From JBDSRX01 sp047445235 (GTDB lineage: Bacteria; Patescibacteriota; Dojkabacteria; J137), in the NCBI GenBank assembly GCA_047445235.1, contig JBLGEO010000030.1, forward strand, positions 1-20,077: 20,077 nucleotides of DNA, given 5' to 3'. Position 1 is the first letter of the stretch; the number at the start of each line of letters is the position of its first letter. The position numbers and the translations under genes are program-made. Below the pieces are notes generated by a model. That model did not search any database and was not told where the DNA came from. It saw nothing but the letters and a program-made list of their open reading frames with translations. This document shows, piece after piece, positions 1-6,338 of this stretch.

Positions 1-326
1 AAGAATTTATAACCGAATTAAAAAAGTCAGACGTATTCATTCTTCCGAGTATTAGAGAGTCATTTGGCATTGTAGCTTTAGAAGCTATGGCTATGGGCAA
101 TATTTTAATTGCTAGCGATGCCAAAGGACCACTAGAGTATATTGTTGATGGTGTTAACGGGTTTATTATGAGAACTAACGAAGAGCTTATAGAAAAAATT
201 GAATTTATTTATAACAACTGGAACAGCATGCCAGAAGTAATTAAGAAAGGTAGAGAAACTGCTGCAGAATATTCGGAAGACAAGATAGGTAAACTTTTGT
301 TAGAATTGTACACAAGCTTGGATTAA
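1..326 (+). CDS. GT4-family glycosyltransferase, C-terminal fragment
   Basis: This is the 3' end of a gene that starts upstream of the window; the first complete codon is at base 3 and the frame is open to the TAA at 324-326. The fragment carries the C-terminal nucleotide-sugar-binding half of a GT-B glycosyltransferase. The visible EX7E motif is ESFGIVALE, preceded by SDVFILPS and followed by AMAMGN, then a DGVNGF segment and a helical tail, as expected for family GT4 (glycosyl transferases group 1). Such retaining enzymes transfer a sugar from a nucleotide-sugar donor to a lipid, glycan or small acceptor. The acceptor cannot be told from this part. The next gene starts 31 bases later on the same strand, so the two could share a transcript. 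Confidence 0.85.
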   Translation, partial: EFITELKKSDVFILPSIRESFGIVALEAMAMGNILIASDAKGPLEYIVDGVNGFIMRTNEELIEKIEFIYNNWNSMPEVIKKGRETAAEYSEDKIGKLLLELYTSLD

Positions 327-357
327 TACCGAGAATATTAATAATTATAAAAATTTT

Positions 358-969
358 ATGAAAATTTCATTTGGTCAAGTTTTAGTAATCTTAACAATTA
401 TAGGTGGAATTGCTATTTTAGGCGTTCTAGTAGCAAACAAAAGTAACGATATTGAGGCAAAGTATAGAGAAGTTGTAGATGTTTTTGCATTAGCTAAGGA
501 TTTAGGACTAAATACCGATCAGTTCAAGAAAGATATTGACAGCCAACAAGTAAAAGACAGAGTTAAGAATGATCTAGCAGAAGCAAATACAAGACTAAAT
601 GGATCTGTTTACACTCCAGCAATCTTTATTGATGGTTCAGAATATAAATTACAGACTTTATCAGACTTAAAATCTCATCTAACTGACTTAACTGCATCTG
701 AGTCTAAACCTATTCTAGTAGAAGAGTTCTTTGATTTTAACTGTCCTCACTGTTTTGAATTTGAACCTTACTCACTAGATATACAAAACACTTTTGGAGA
801 TAAAATAAACTACGAGTATAGAAATTCCCCATTCTTAAAACCATCGTCCACAACTTACGCACAAGCAGCTGAGGCAGCTAGATTACAGGGTAAGTTCGAC
901 TCATTTGCACAATCACTATTCAATAAAATTCACGGAGACGGTACAATAGTTTCTGCACCTACAAATTAA
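358..969 (+). CDS. Membrane-anchored DsbA-like thiol-disulfide protein with permuted domain order
   Basis: 203 residues. Residues about 5-27 form a single hydrophobic N-terminal membrane anchor, so the rest probably lies outside the cytoplasm. Residues about 40-112 look like the C-terminal half of a DsbA/Thioredoxin_4 domain: an AKDLGLNTDQFKKDI-like helix, then VYTPAIFIDG, where T86-P87 matches the cis-proline loop, then a final helix. Residues about 117-190 look like the N-terminal half: a VEEFFDFNCPHC strand with the redox motif C129-P-H-C132, then YEYRNSPF and the AQAAEAARLQGKF helix. The usual order of these halves is reversed. Either the domain is circularly permuted, or two broken domains are joined. 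The likely role is oxidation or isomerisation of exported disulfides. The frame is open throughout and ends in the TAATG shared with rsmE, so translation may be coupled. No Shine-Dalgarno is visible before the ATG. Confidence 0.75.
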   Translation: MKISFGQVLVILTIIGGIAILGVLVANKSNDIEAKYREVVDVFALAKDLGLNTDQFKKDIDSQQVKDRVKNDLAEANTRLNGSVYTPAIFIDGSEYKLQTLSDLKSHLTDLTASESKPILVEEFFDFNCPHCFEFEPYSLDIQNTFGDKINYEYRNSPFLKPSSTTYAQAAEAARLQGKFDSFAQSLFNKIHGDGTIVSAPTN

Positions 970-1727
970 TGAGATTAAATAGATTTTTTACAAAGAGAGA
1001 GAACTTAACAATGGGATCTAGTATCTTATTAGAAGAAGAGGATACCAACCACCTAAAAAAAGTTTTAAGATTGGGCAAAGGAGATCAAATAATAATTTTC
1101 AATGGTGAGAAAGAATATTTAGCCGAACTAACACTGGTAAGTAAAGAAGCTGTAATGGCAGATATTAAGAAGCTTTTAAGAGAAGAAGATTTTAGTGGAG
1201 AGGATAGAGTAGAGGTAACGCTTATCCAAGCACTTTTGAGATCAGGAAAGTTCGATTTTGTTGTAGAGAAGTCTACAGAGATTGGTGTAGATTACATTGT
1301 CCCTTTAGAAGCAGAGTATTCTCAGATGAAAGCAGATTCTGCAGAAAAGAAATTGGAAAGATGGAATAAGTTAGCTTTAGCAGCTTCAAAGCAAAGCGAA
1401 CGTATTAGAATTCCAGAAATCACAGCTCCTATTAAGTTCTCAGAAATATCAAAAATTGTAGATGAATTTGATAAAGTTTATTTATTTACAATTGCAAGAG
1501 ATTCTATAAAAGACATTTCAGATATTAAACCACTTTCTTTAGATATAGATAAAAAAGCTAAGCATGTTGCTGTTATTATTGGCCCAGAAGGTGGATTCTC
1601 ACCAGCAGAACATAAGATGGCGAAGGAATTCAATTTTGAATTTGTTTCCATAGGAAGAACTATATTAAGAGCAGAGACAGCAAGTATTGTAGCTCTAGGA
1701 GTAGTTAACTTCTTGTATAATCACTAA
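969..1727 (+). CDS. rsmE: 16S rRNA (uracil-1498-N3)-methyltransferase RsmE
   Basis: 252 residues, the usual length for RsmE, which methylates N3 of U1498 in 16S rRNA of the small subunit using S-adenosylmethionine. An N-terminal PUA-like RNA-binding domain (MRLNRFF to about residue 70, with HLKKVLRL) precedes a SPOUT-class methyltransferase domain. Visible family hallmarks are LIQALLRSGKFDFVVEKSTE (85-104), SKQSERIRIPEI (140-151), IIGPEGGFSPAE (203-214) and the knot segment IGRTILRAETA (228-238). The ATG overlaps the stop of the upstream thiol protein by one base. The gene ends at 1727, directly against the convergent stop codon of the minus-strand gene at 1728, leaving no room for a separate terminator. 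Confidence 0.95.
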   Translation: MRLNRFFTKRENLTMGSSILLEEEDTNHLKKVLRLGKGDQIIIFNGEKEYLAELTLVSKEAVMADIKKLLREEDFSGEDRVEVTLIQALLRSGKFDFVVEKSTEIGVDYIVPLEAEYSQMKADSAEKKLERWNKLALAASKQSERIRIPEITAPIKFSEISKIVDEFDKVYLFTIARDSIKDISDIKPLSLDIDKKAKHVAVIIGPEGGFSPAEHKMAKEFNFEFVSIGRTILRAETASIVALGVVNFLYNH

Positions 1728-2879
1728 TCAATCAGACTCTGAGTTGTATTGATTATTTAAAAGTTTCAGTTCTTCAACTAACTTTGTATTTTTAGAATCT
1801 TTAACTAATAAATTTAATATGAATTCGATTTCATTCGGTTCTAAAATAGTCCAAAAAGCAAATATTGGTAATATAAAACAGTTTCTATCTTTTGGATCTG
1901 CTTTAGAAACAGCATCCGAAATTTCTGCAAGATTTTGTAATCTTTTATCTTGTTCTACTTTAAACTTAGAAAATATTAAAAATAATTGAATAACTTTCCC
2001 AAAAGGTGAATGATTTTCTAGTTTTTCAATTAATCCAAGTATTTTACCTAAGTCCTGCTCATCCGCTGGATTATAAATCATCACAATATCTAAAAAAGAG
2101 TCTACTAGGAGATTATATGAATCTTCATCCCCCTCCAGGCTTTCATTGTAAAGAATCTCTAACCACAACTCTAAAACATTAACTAAACCCTTATACTCGA
2201 AACAAAATTCTTGTACTATGGAATCGTAACCATAAAAAGTCTCTAAAATTACTTTTAGGCTTTTTAAGTCATTTTTTCTTTTAGATGAAGAAAGTAGCGT
2301 TAAAAAAACTTCTATTTGTCTACTATGGTCCGAAATTAACTCTTCAGTACCTTCTTTATCAGTTTTAATATTATTAATAATCTCAATTAATCTTAATTGA
2401 TAAGCATGCATTTCACCGGAGTCCTCTAATGTAGACAAGATCCATAGGGCCTCCTCAAGCATCGCACCATTCTCTAAAGCAAAAACCATGCTCATATGGT
2501 CAAGAGTTGTAGGGTGAATGGGGGTTAAAGTCTTAAATGCAGTTTCAAATACCTGAGTTATAGAAGTCACATACTCTATGCCACGAGCTAGAGCAAACAT
2601 AAATTCCTCTGCTTCTTCCCAGGACTGATATTCTTCATTTGGTTTAATCCATTGCTGAGCAGTAATTTCAAATGAGACTTTGGCAAATGGAGATAAGCTT
2701 TGTGATAGATAATATCTGAGTATCTCTTGCAAATGCGCTTTTAGTTCTTCTAATTTATTAGGATCTCTATTTACAAACGCAATTACCCTAGTTTTTAGAT
2801 CTACTTCCTCATTCTCAGCACTAATAGTTTCAAAATTTCCTTTGCCAGGTATTAAGTCTCCAGGGTAATCAATAATCAT
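1728..2879 (-). CDS. Unrecognised 383-residue acidic helical protein
   Basis: I do not recognise this protein. It has no signal peptide or membrane segment, so it is probably cytoplasmic. The first 70 residues mix strands and helices (MIIDYPGDLIP, then TRVIAFVNRDPNKLEELKAHL). From about residue 85 onward it appears almost wholly alpha-helical, with repeated patterns of leucine, isoleucine and acidic residues such as LEEALWILSTLEDSGEMHAY, which suggests an alpha-solenoid (TPR- or HEAT-like) scaffold. No catalytic motif or metal-binding cluster is visible. Aspartate and glutamate outnumber lysine and arginine. It is transcribed alone from a near-consensus promoter (2900-2928) and ends against rsmE. 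A protein-binding or scaffold role is a guess from shape only. Confidence 0.8.
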   Translation of the reverse strand: MIIDYPGDLIPGKGNFETISAENEEVDLKTRVIAFVNRDPNKLEELKAHLQEILRYYLSQSLSPFAKVSFEITAQQWIKPNEEYQSWEEAEEFMFALARGIEYVTSITQVFETAFKTLTPIHPTTLDHMSMVFALENGAMLEEALWILSTLEDSGEMHAYQLRLIEIINNIKTDKEGTEELISDHSRQIEVFLTLLSSSKRKNDLKSLKVILETFYGYDSIVQEFCFEYKGLVNVLELWLEILYNESLEGDEDSYNLLVDSFLDIVMIYNPADEQDLGKILGLIEKLENHSPFGKVIQLFLIFSKFKVEQDKRLQNLAEISDAVSKADPKDRNCFILPIFAFWTILEPNEIEFILNLLVKDSKNTKLVEELKLLNNQYNSESD

Positions 2880-2899
2880 AATTTTAGATAATATGAGTG

Positions 2900-2928
2900 T
2901 TTATACAACGTGATAAATTTACTGTCAA
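2900..2928 (-). promoter_or_regulatory. Promoter of the 383-residue unknown gene
   Basis: Read on the minus strand, TTGACA (2923-2928) is followed by a 17-base spacer and TATAAA (2900-2905). This is a near-perfect sigma-70-type promoter. Transcription would start near 2893, leaving a leader of about 14 bases before the ATG at 2879. Confidence 0.75.
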
Positions 2929-2998
2929 CAGCTTCTGGTGATGAATGACATGACTTTAAAAAGTAAGCCCAGTTAAAATAAAACTATTTCTATTATTC

Positions 2999-3007
2999 TG
3001 ATAGAAT
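2999..3007 (+). promoter_or_regulatory. Extended -10 promoter for the PQQ dehydrogenase-like gene
   Basis: TGA-TAGAAT is an extended -10 element (TGnTAnnnT). No convincing -35 box lies upstream. The predicted start near 3014 gives a leader of about 20 bases before the ATG at 3034. Confidence 0.5.
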
Positions 3008-3033
3008 AGATTAGTACTTTTTACTGTTATTTT

Positions 3034-4236
3034 ATGCGAAAGGTATTTCTTGTTATATCGACTTCACTTCTAATTGTAATCAGCATTGTTTTTTTCTCAA
3101 CCGTAAGTTCATTCGTACAACTTCTTTCAAAACAAGAGGAAGACAATACTGCTTTAAACAGTTTTCTAGATGTAAATGGGACTGATTCGTCTATTGAGCC
3201 AAAATTAAAAACGACAACCATTGTTAGTGGCTTATATAACCCTTGGGATATAGCTTTTTTGAATAAAGATATTTTCTTCTACCCTGAGAAAATAGGTGCG
3301 ATGCATATGCATAATATTGCTACTGGTGAAGATGTTGTAATTGCAAAACCAAATATAAGCTTAATGGGTGAAGGTGGTTTATTAGGAATGGCTGTAGACA
3401 ACGACTTCAGTAATAATCACTATTTGTATACATGCATGAATATTAATACTGATGACAAATTATCCATCGTTGTAGCAAGATGGACCGTTTCTCAAGATTT
3501 GAAAAGTACAGAAGGTAGGAAAGATATAATTACAGATATCCCAGCAAATACCCAAGGTGGTGAACGACATTCTGGCTGTAGAGTTAGAGTAGCCACGACA
3601 GGTGAAATTTGGGTAGGAACAGGTGATACAGCAAATGGAACAGTTCCTCAAGATCCAAAAAGTTTAGGTGGGAAAGTTTTGAGAGTAGATAAAGATGGTA
3701 AAGGTGTGACAGGAAATTTAGGAGATCCATTTGACCCAAGAATATTTAATTATGGACATAGAAATATTCAAGGATTGTATTTGTTCCCCGCTCCTATAAA
3801 TGGAGTGTATGGAATTACAGCAGAGCATGGCCCAGATAAAGATGATGAAGTTAATTTAATAAAACAAGGTAATTATGGTTGGGACCCAATTCCTGGATAT
3901 AACGAACTTAAAGTCCCAATGACTGATCTAGTTAAATTTCCCGATGCAATTCCTGCTATTTGGTCATCTGGAACACCTGCAATGGCAACATCTGGAATAA
4001 CAATGATTAAAGGAAATCAATGGAAGGCTTGGAATGGTGCAGTTATTATAGCTTTACTAAAAGATATGCAACTTAGACTTCAAACTTACAATAATTGGAA
4101 AATTGAGAGGGATGAAAAAGTATTAGATGGATATGGGAGAATTAGAATCGTAGTTCAAGGCCCAGACGGTGATTTATTTTTTGGTACAGATAATGGAGGC
4201 GCGCTAGACGTTATTGTTAGAGTAACTCCGGAATAA
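3034..4236 (+). CDS. Membrane-anchored PQQ-type glucose/sorbosone dehydrogenase-like protein
   Basis: 400 residues. Residues about 4-28 are an N-terminal membrane anchor or uncleaved signal; the rest is a predicted extracytoplasmic six-bladed beta-propeller of the GSDH family (soluble glucose dehydrogenase / aldose sugar dehydrogenase). Visible landmarks, in order: GLYNPWDIAFL (66-76), GEGGLLGMAVDNDF (112-125), GERHSGCRVR (176-185) with H179 at the place of the catalytic histidine, IWVGTGD, GHRNIQGL (241-248) with the PQQ-contacting arginine R243, EHGPDKDDEVN (264-274), NYGW (280-283) and GPDGDLFFGTDN near the end. In known members PQQ and calcium sit at the hub and sugars or aldehydes are oxidised at C1. 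Here the usual HNGGR is altered to HSGCR, so activity is not certain. The gene stands alone between its own promoter and the next gene. Confidence 0.85.
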   Translation: MRKVFLVISTSLLIVISIVFFSTVSSFVQLLSKQEEDNTALNSFLDVNGTDSSIEPKLKTTTIVSGLYNPWDIAFLNKDIFFYPEKIGAMHMHNIATGEDVVIAKPNISLMGEGGLLGMAVDNDFSNNHYLYTCMNINTDDKLSIVVARWTVSQDLKSTEGRKDIITDIPANTQGGERHSGCRVRVATTGEIWVGTGDTANGTVPQDPKSLGGKVLRVDKDGKGVTGNLGDPFDPRIFNYGHRNIQGLYLFPAPINGVYGITAEHGPDKDDEVNLIKQGNYGWDPIPGYNELKVPMTDLVKFPDAIPAIWSSGTPAMATSGITMIKGNQWKAWNGAVIIALLKDMQLRLQTYNNWKIERDEKVLDGYGRIRIVVQGPDGDLFFGTDNGGALDVIVRVTPE

Positions 4237-4276
4237 TTACTGGCTAAGAAAAGATCTGTAGAAATACGCTTTTTTC

Positions 4277-4285
4277 TGGTATACT
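4277..4285 (+). promoter_or_regulatory. Extended -10 promoter for the 87-residue protein
   Basis: TGG-TATACT forms an extended -10 element. The -35 region is not recognisable. Transcription would start near 4292, about 33 bases before the ATG at 4325. Confidence 0.5.
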
Positions 4286-4324
4286 AATTATGTACTTCAT
4301 AATCTATATATTATTTACAACTAT

Positions 4325-4588
4325 ATGGATAACCAACCAGAAACAGAAGCTTTAAGCTTAATTGCACAAGTAAATTCAATGGTAGTTAACGCAGGTATAG
4401 AGCCAAATATAGACAAATCGGAACTCGCTAGTTTACAATCAAAGGCACGCGGTTTTGATGAGTTAATTAAAAGACATCATGATGCAATCATAAACGAAAA
4501 TAAGAGATTTAGAGACTCTGTAGTATCGCTTGTAAACGATATTAATCAAACTCATTCAAGAGCTCAGCAGACACCAGCTTCAAATTAA
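4325..4588 (+). CDS. Small hypothetical protein, 87 residues, helical
   Basis: Not recognised. The sequence is soluble and mostly helical: a first helix (ALSLIAQVNSMVVNAG), a proline-asparagine break, then a long heptad-like stretch from about residue 32 to 79 (ELASLQSKARGFDELIKRHH followed by a second charged segment) that could form a coiled coil or hairpin. It ends in a short disordered QQTPASN tail. No signal peptide, cysteine or DNA-binding motif is visible. It has its own extended -10 promoter, a clear ATG and normal codon use for the region, which favour a real gene. It ends one base from the stop of the convergent MazF-like gene, so any transcript reading past the stop would be antisense to that gene. 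Confidence 0.65.
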   Translation: MDNQPETEALSLIAQVNSMVVNAGIEPNIDKSELASLQSKARGFDELIKRHHDAIINENKRFRDSVVSLVNDINQTHSRAQQTPASN

Positions 4589-4589
4589 A

Positions 4590-4919
4590 TCAAGATTTTT
4601 GGACTCTATCGTTGGGTAGAAGATTGTTAATGAAAGAAATACCTTTCATAATTTCTTCTATCCTTGCATCACTAAGTGTTCCAACATATCTTTCCAGTTC
4701 ATCAATAGTGACTATTATTGTTTTAGATACTTCTACAATACTGCTTTTATCTAGACCACCCTCTCCTTCATCAAGCACAACGTTTCCAGGCATACTTGCT
4801 TTATTTTGGTTTGAAGTTATAGAACAGAGAGTAATCAGATCTCCATCGAAATTCACTACCACTTGTGGATGCGCAATATTATTACTTTGTTTTAACCAGT
4901 AAATATCTCCAATATTCAT
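4590..4919 (-). CDS. Solitary MazF/PemK-like (type II toxin-fold) protein
   Basis: 109 residues from the ATG at 4919; a GTG at 4925 would add two residues but is less likely. The order of strands matches the MazF/PemK (CcdB-like SH3 barrel) family: MNIGDIYWL (1-9), AHPQVVVNFDGDLITLCSITS (16-36 region), a GNVVLDEGEGGLDKSSIVEV segment, then VTIDELERYVGTL and a last helix. MazF toxins cleave mRNA at short sites. Here the arginine of the usual R-P-x-x-V motif is replaced by histidine (H17), while the I-T motif (T35) is kept, so ribonuclease activity is uncertain. There is no small antitoxin-like gene beside it on the same strand; the nearest upstream gene is tRNA-Glu. A TAAAAT (4926-4931) could drive an essentially leaderless mRNA, or it could be read through from the tRNA. 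Confidence 0.7.
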   Translation of the reverse strand: MNIGDIYWLKQSNNIAHPQVVVNFDGDLITLCSITSNQNKASMPGNVVLDEGEGGLDKSSIVEVSKTIIVTIDELERYVGTLSDARIEEIMKGISFINNLLPNDRVQKS

Positions 4920-4930
4920 AAACACATTTT

Positions 4931-4964
4931 AACAAAAAATATCCACCTTTTCGGATGGATATTT
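4931..4964 (-). terminator. Rho-independent terminator of tRNA-Glu
   Basis: The inverted repeat AAATATCCA (4937-4945) / TGGATATTT (4956-4964) forms a 9-bp stem. On the minus strand it is followed by a T-run (TTTTTTGTT). It lies between tRNA-Glu and the MazF-like gene. Confidence 0.8.
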
Positions 4965-4993
4965 CTCTACTTACTGACCTTAATTTTAAAAAA

Positions 4994-5065
4994 TGAGGCT
5001 ACGGAGAATCGAACTCCGATTACCAGATTGAAAATCTGATGTCCTAACCGTTAGACGATAGCCCC
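4994..5065 (-). tRNA. tRNA-Glu, anticodon UUC
   Basis: The minus strand reads GGGGCTATCGTCTAACGG and folds into a full cloverleaf of 72 bases. The acceptor stem is GGGGCTA with TAGCCTC (one G-T pair) and the discriminator base is A. The anticodon arm is TCAGA, loop TTTTCAA, TCTGG, so the anticodon is TTC (UUC) for glutamate. The T arm is CGGAG, loop TTCGATT, CTCCG. The 3' CCA is not encoded (TTT follows), so it must be added after transcription. Own promoter upstream and hairpin terminator downstream. Confidence 0.95.
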
Positions 5066-5155
5066 ATTTTTCCTAATTAATCACATTATCTACAACTTTC
5101 CGACAAACTTGAGTACATCGGAGACATGAGCCATAAACGTTAATTTATGCGGAGA

Positions 5156-5184
5156 ATTATAACTTTTTTATTCAATTTCTTCAA
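5156..5184 (-). promoter_or_regulatory. Promoter of tRNA-Glu
   Basis: On the minus strand TTGAAG (5179-5184), a 17-base spacer and TATAAT (5156-5161). The start would be near 5149, giving an unusually long leader of about 84 bases before the tRNA. The leader begins with a small hairpin, CATAAA-TTAACG-TTTATG (5132-5149). Confidence 0.7.
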
Positions 5185-5208
5185 TAAATTACTATAAACA
5201 ATTCAAAC

Positions 5209-5238
5209 TGAAGCAGCCAGATTTCTCTGGCTGCCTCA
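5209..5238 (-). terminator. Terminator of the LUD-domain gene
   Basis: GCAGCCAGA (5213-5221), loop TTTC, TCTGGCTGC (5226-5234): a perfect 9-bp GC-rich stem, extended by three more pairs beyond one mismatch. On the minus strand it lies 12 bases after the stop codon of the LUD gene. The following tract is only moderately T-rich. Confidence 0.7.
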
Positions 5239-5250
5239 TAATAATTACAT

Positions 5251-5868
5251 TTAGAATCCTAATTTTTCATTAACAAGAATAACCTGCACTCTTCCAGGCA
5301 TCATTGGAGATACGTTATTCAGAATAAATAACTCTCTAACATTACTCTCTGGCATCCCATAAGCTGCTTGTACTCTTACACTTTCTTGAGGTAGAACAGT
5401 TTCGTAAATTCTTTTTAAACCATCATCTAAGTCTTTAACAATCTTCTTAGTACTTGCAATAACAACAATTTTGTCTGCTCCATAAGCTAGTCCAGGGATC
5501 TGGCTACCTGAATTACTCGCCCACATTAACTTTCCGTCTTGTGTAATAGCATGTGCACTAACTACTGCAAAATCATGAACACCACCAACCTTGCTCATTT
5601 CTTTCTTCTGAGTATTTCGATCCATAGTATTCAATTGTGCTCTTACAGAGTTGAACTTACCGGACTCGTTAAGTTCTTTTGCTAAGCCAATTTCATCCAA
5701 CGTTTTTGATGTCATAGTCATAACTTCAGAACCTTCTGGGATTAATTCTAAAGCTTGTAACTTAGCTTTTTCCCCATTCTCTACAATGTAAACAACAAAA
5801 CCATTTGCTTTTAAAGCTTCTGCTGCTTTATTTACTTCTTCTGAGCTGGGAATCGAAACATGATCCAT
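5251..5868 (-). CDS. LUD-domain protein (LutC/YkgG-like)
   Basis: 205 residues, matching the single-domain LUD (DUF162, LutC/YkgG) family. Visible family segments: an N-terminal helix and VVYIVENGEKAK, IPEGSEVMTMTSKTLDEIGL (43-62 region), then VVSAHAITQDGKLMWASNSG and PGLAYGADKIVVIASTKKIV, ending in a C-terminal segment NNVSPMMPGRVQVILVNEKLGF. In LutABC systems LutC works with iron-sulfur proteins LutA and LutB in L-lactate oxidation, but single LUD proteins exist whose role is not known. No lutA or lutB partner is present here. The protein lacks a signal peptide and is presumably cytoplasmic. It is divergent from the HxlR-type regulator at 5966, which may control it, and has a strong hairpin downstream. 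Confidence 0.85.
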   Translation of the reverse strand: MDHVSIPSSEEVNKAAEALKANGFVVYIVENGEKAKLQALELIPEGSEVMTMTSKTLDEIGLAKELNESGKFNSVRAQLNTMDRNTQKKEMSKVGGVHDFAVVSAHAITQDGKLMWASNSGSQIPGLAYGADKIVVIASTKKIVKDLDDGLKRIYETVLPQESVRVQAAYGMPESNVRELFILNNVSPMMPGRVQVILVNEKLGF

Positions 5869-5896
5869 AAATTAAATTTAATAAATAAGTGGTTTT

Positions 5897-5926
5897 ATTC
5901 TAACCCTTGAACATGCTAAAATACAA
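5897..5926 (-). promoter_or_regulatory. Likely promoter of the LUD-domain gene
   Basis: On the minus strand TTGTAT (5921-5926), an 18-base spacer and TAGAAT (5897-5902), about 22 bases before a probable start near 5890. An imperfect inverted repeat TAAAAT-N13-ATTTTA (5917-5941) covers the -35 region and could be the operator for the divergent HxlR-type regulator. Confidence 0.45.
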
Positions 5927-5944
5927 GTACATACAATTTTAATA

Positions 5945-5950
5945 TATACT
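5945..5950 (+). promoter_or_regulatory. Possible -10 box of the HxlR-type regulator gene
   Basis: TATACT lies 15 bases before the ATG at 5966, giving a predicted leader of about 8 bases. No clear -35 box. It sits beside the repeat shared with the divergent promoter, so autoregulation is plausible. Confidence 0.35.
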
Positions 5951-5965
5951 ATCATTTTAGATACT

Positions 5966-6322
5966 ATGAAGGAATGCACAAGCACATCATCTGTTAATTT
6001 AACAATCCATGTTATGGGTGGAAAGTGGAAAGCTTTATTACTTTGGAACTTATCCAAAGGAACAAAAAGATTTAGTGAGCTACAAAAACTAATGGAAGGT
6101 ATCACACAGAAAATGTTAACACAACAGCTAAGAGAGCTTGAATACGATGGTTTAATCTCAAGGAAAGTATATCCTGTTGTTCCTCCTAAGGTTGAATACA
6201 CGCTTACAGAATACGGAAAAACTCTTCAACCAGTCTTGGATGCTATGGCAAAATGGGGGGAGATTCATTACGAAAAAAATAAAGCTAAGTACAATAAATT
6301 AATTGAAGATAAAGTTAAATAA
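5966..6322 (+). CDS. HxlR-family winged-helix transcriptional regulator
   Basis: 118 residues, typical of the HxlR (MarR-like DUF24) family. Landmarks: VMGGKWKALLLWNLSKGTKR (16-35), FSELQKLMEGITQKMLTQQL, the recognition-helix region ending RELEYDGLISRKVYP, and the wing VPPKVEYTLTEYG, followed by a C-terminal dimerisation helix. There is a single cysteine, C4, in the N-terminal arm (MKECTSTSS). In relatives such as YodB and HypR a cysteine at this place senses quinones, aldehydes or disulfide stress, so this protein may be a thiol-based switch; that is inference. It is divergent from the LUD-domain gene across about 97 bases that include an imperfect inverted repeat, so it is the likely regulator of both. 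Confidence 0.9.
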   Translation: MKECTSTSSVNLTIHVMGGKWKALLLWNLSKGTKRFSELQKLMEGITQKMLTQQLRELEYDGLISRKVYPVVPPKVEYTLTEYGKTLQPVLDAMAKWGEIHYEKNKAKYNKLIEDKVK

Positions 6323-6326
6323 CTTT
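6311..6326 (+). terminator. Possible weak terminator after the HxlR-type gene
   Basis: AAAGTT-AAAT-AACTTT forms a 6-bp AT-only hairpin overlapping the stop codon, followed by AGTATAGTTTTTCT. It lies between two convergent genes. It is weak on base composition. Confidence 0.3.
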
Positions 6327-6338
6327 AGTATAGTTTTT

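Noticed and set aside
2953..2964. Small inverted repeat ACTTT-AA-AAAGT between the 383-residue gene and the dehydrogenase
   Set aside because: Short, A/T-only, and not placed over either predicted promoter; expected by chance in such AT-rich DNA.
4612..4902. Open frame of 96 codons on the plus strand inside the MazF-like gene
   Set aside because: Serine- and proline-rich low-complexity product, opposite a gene with a recognisable fold; treated as a shadow.
5878..6201. Open frame of 107 codons antisense to the HxlR-type regulator
   Set aside because: It is the mirror of a clear winged-helix gene, would cover the LUD promoter, and its product looks like a random cysteine- and serine-rich sequence.
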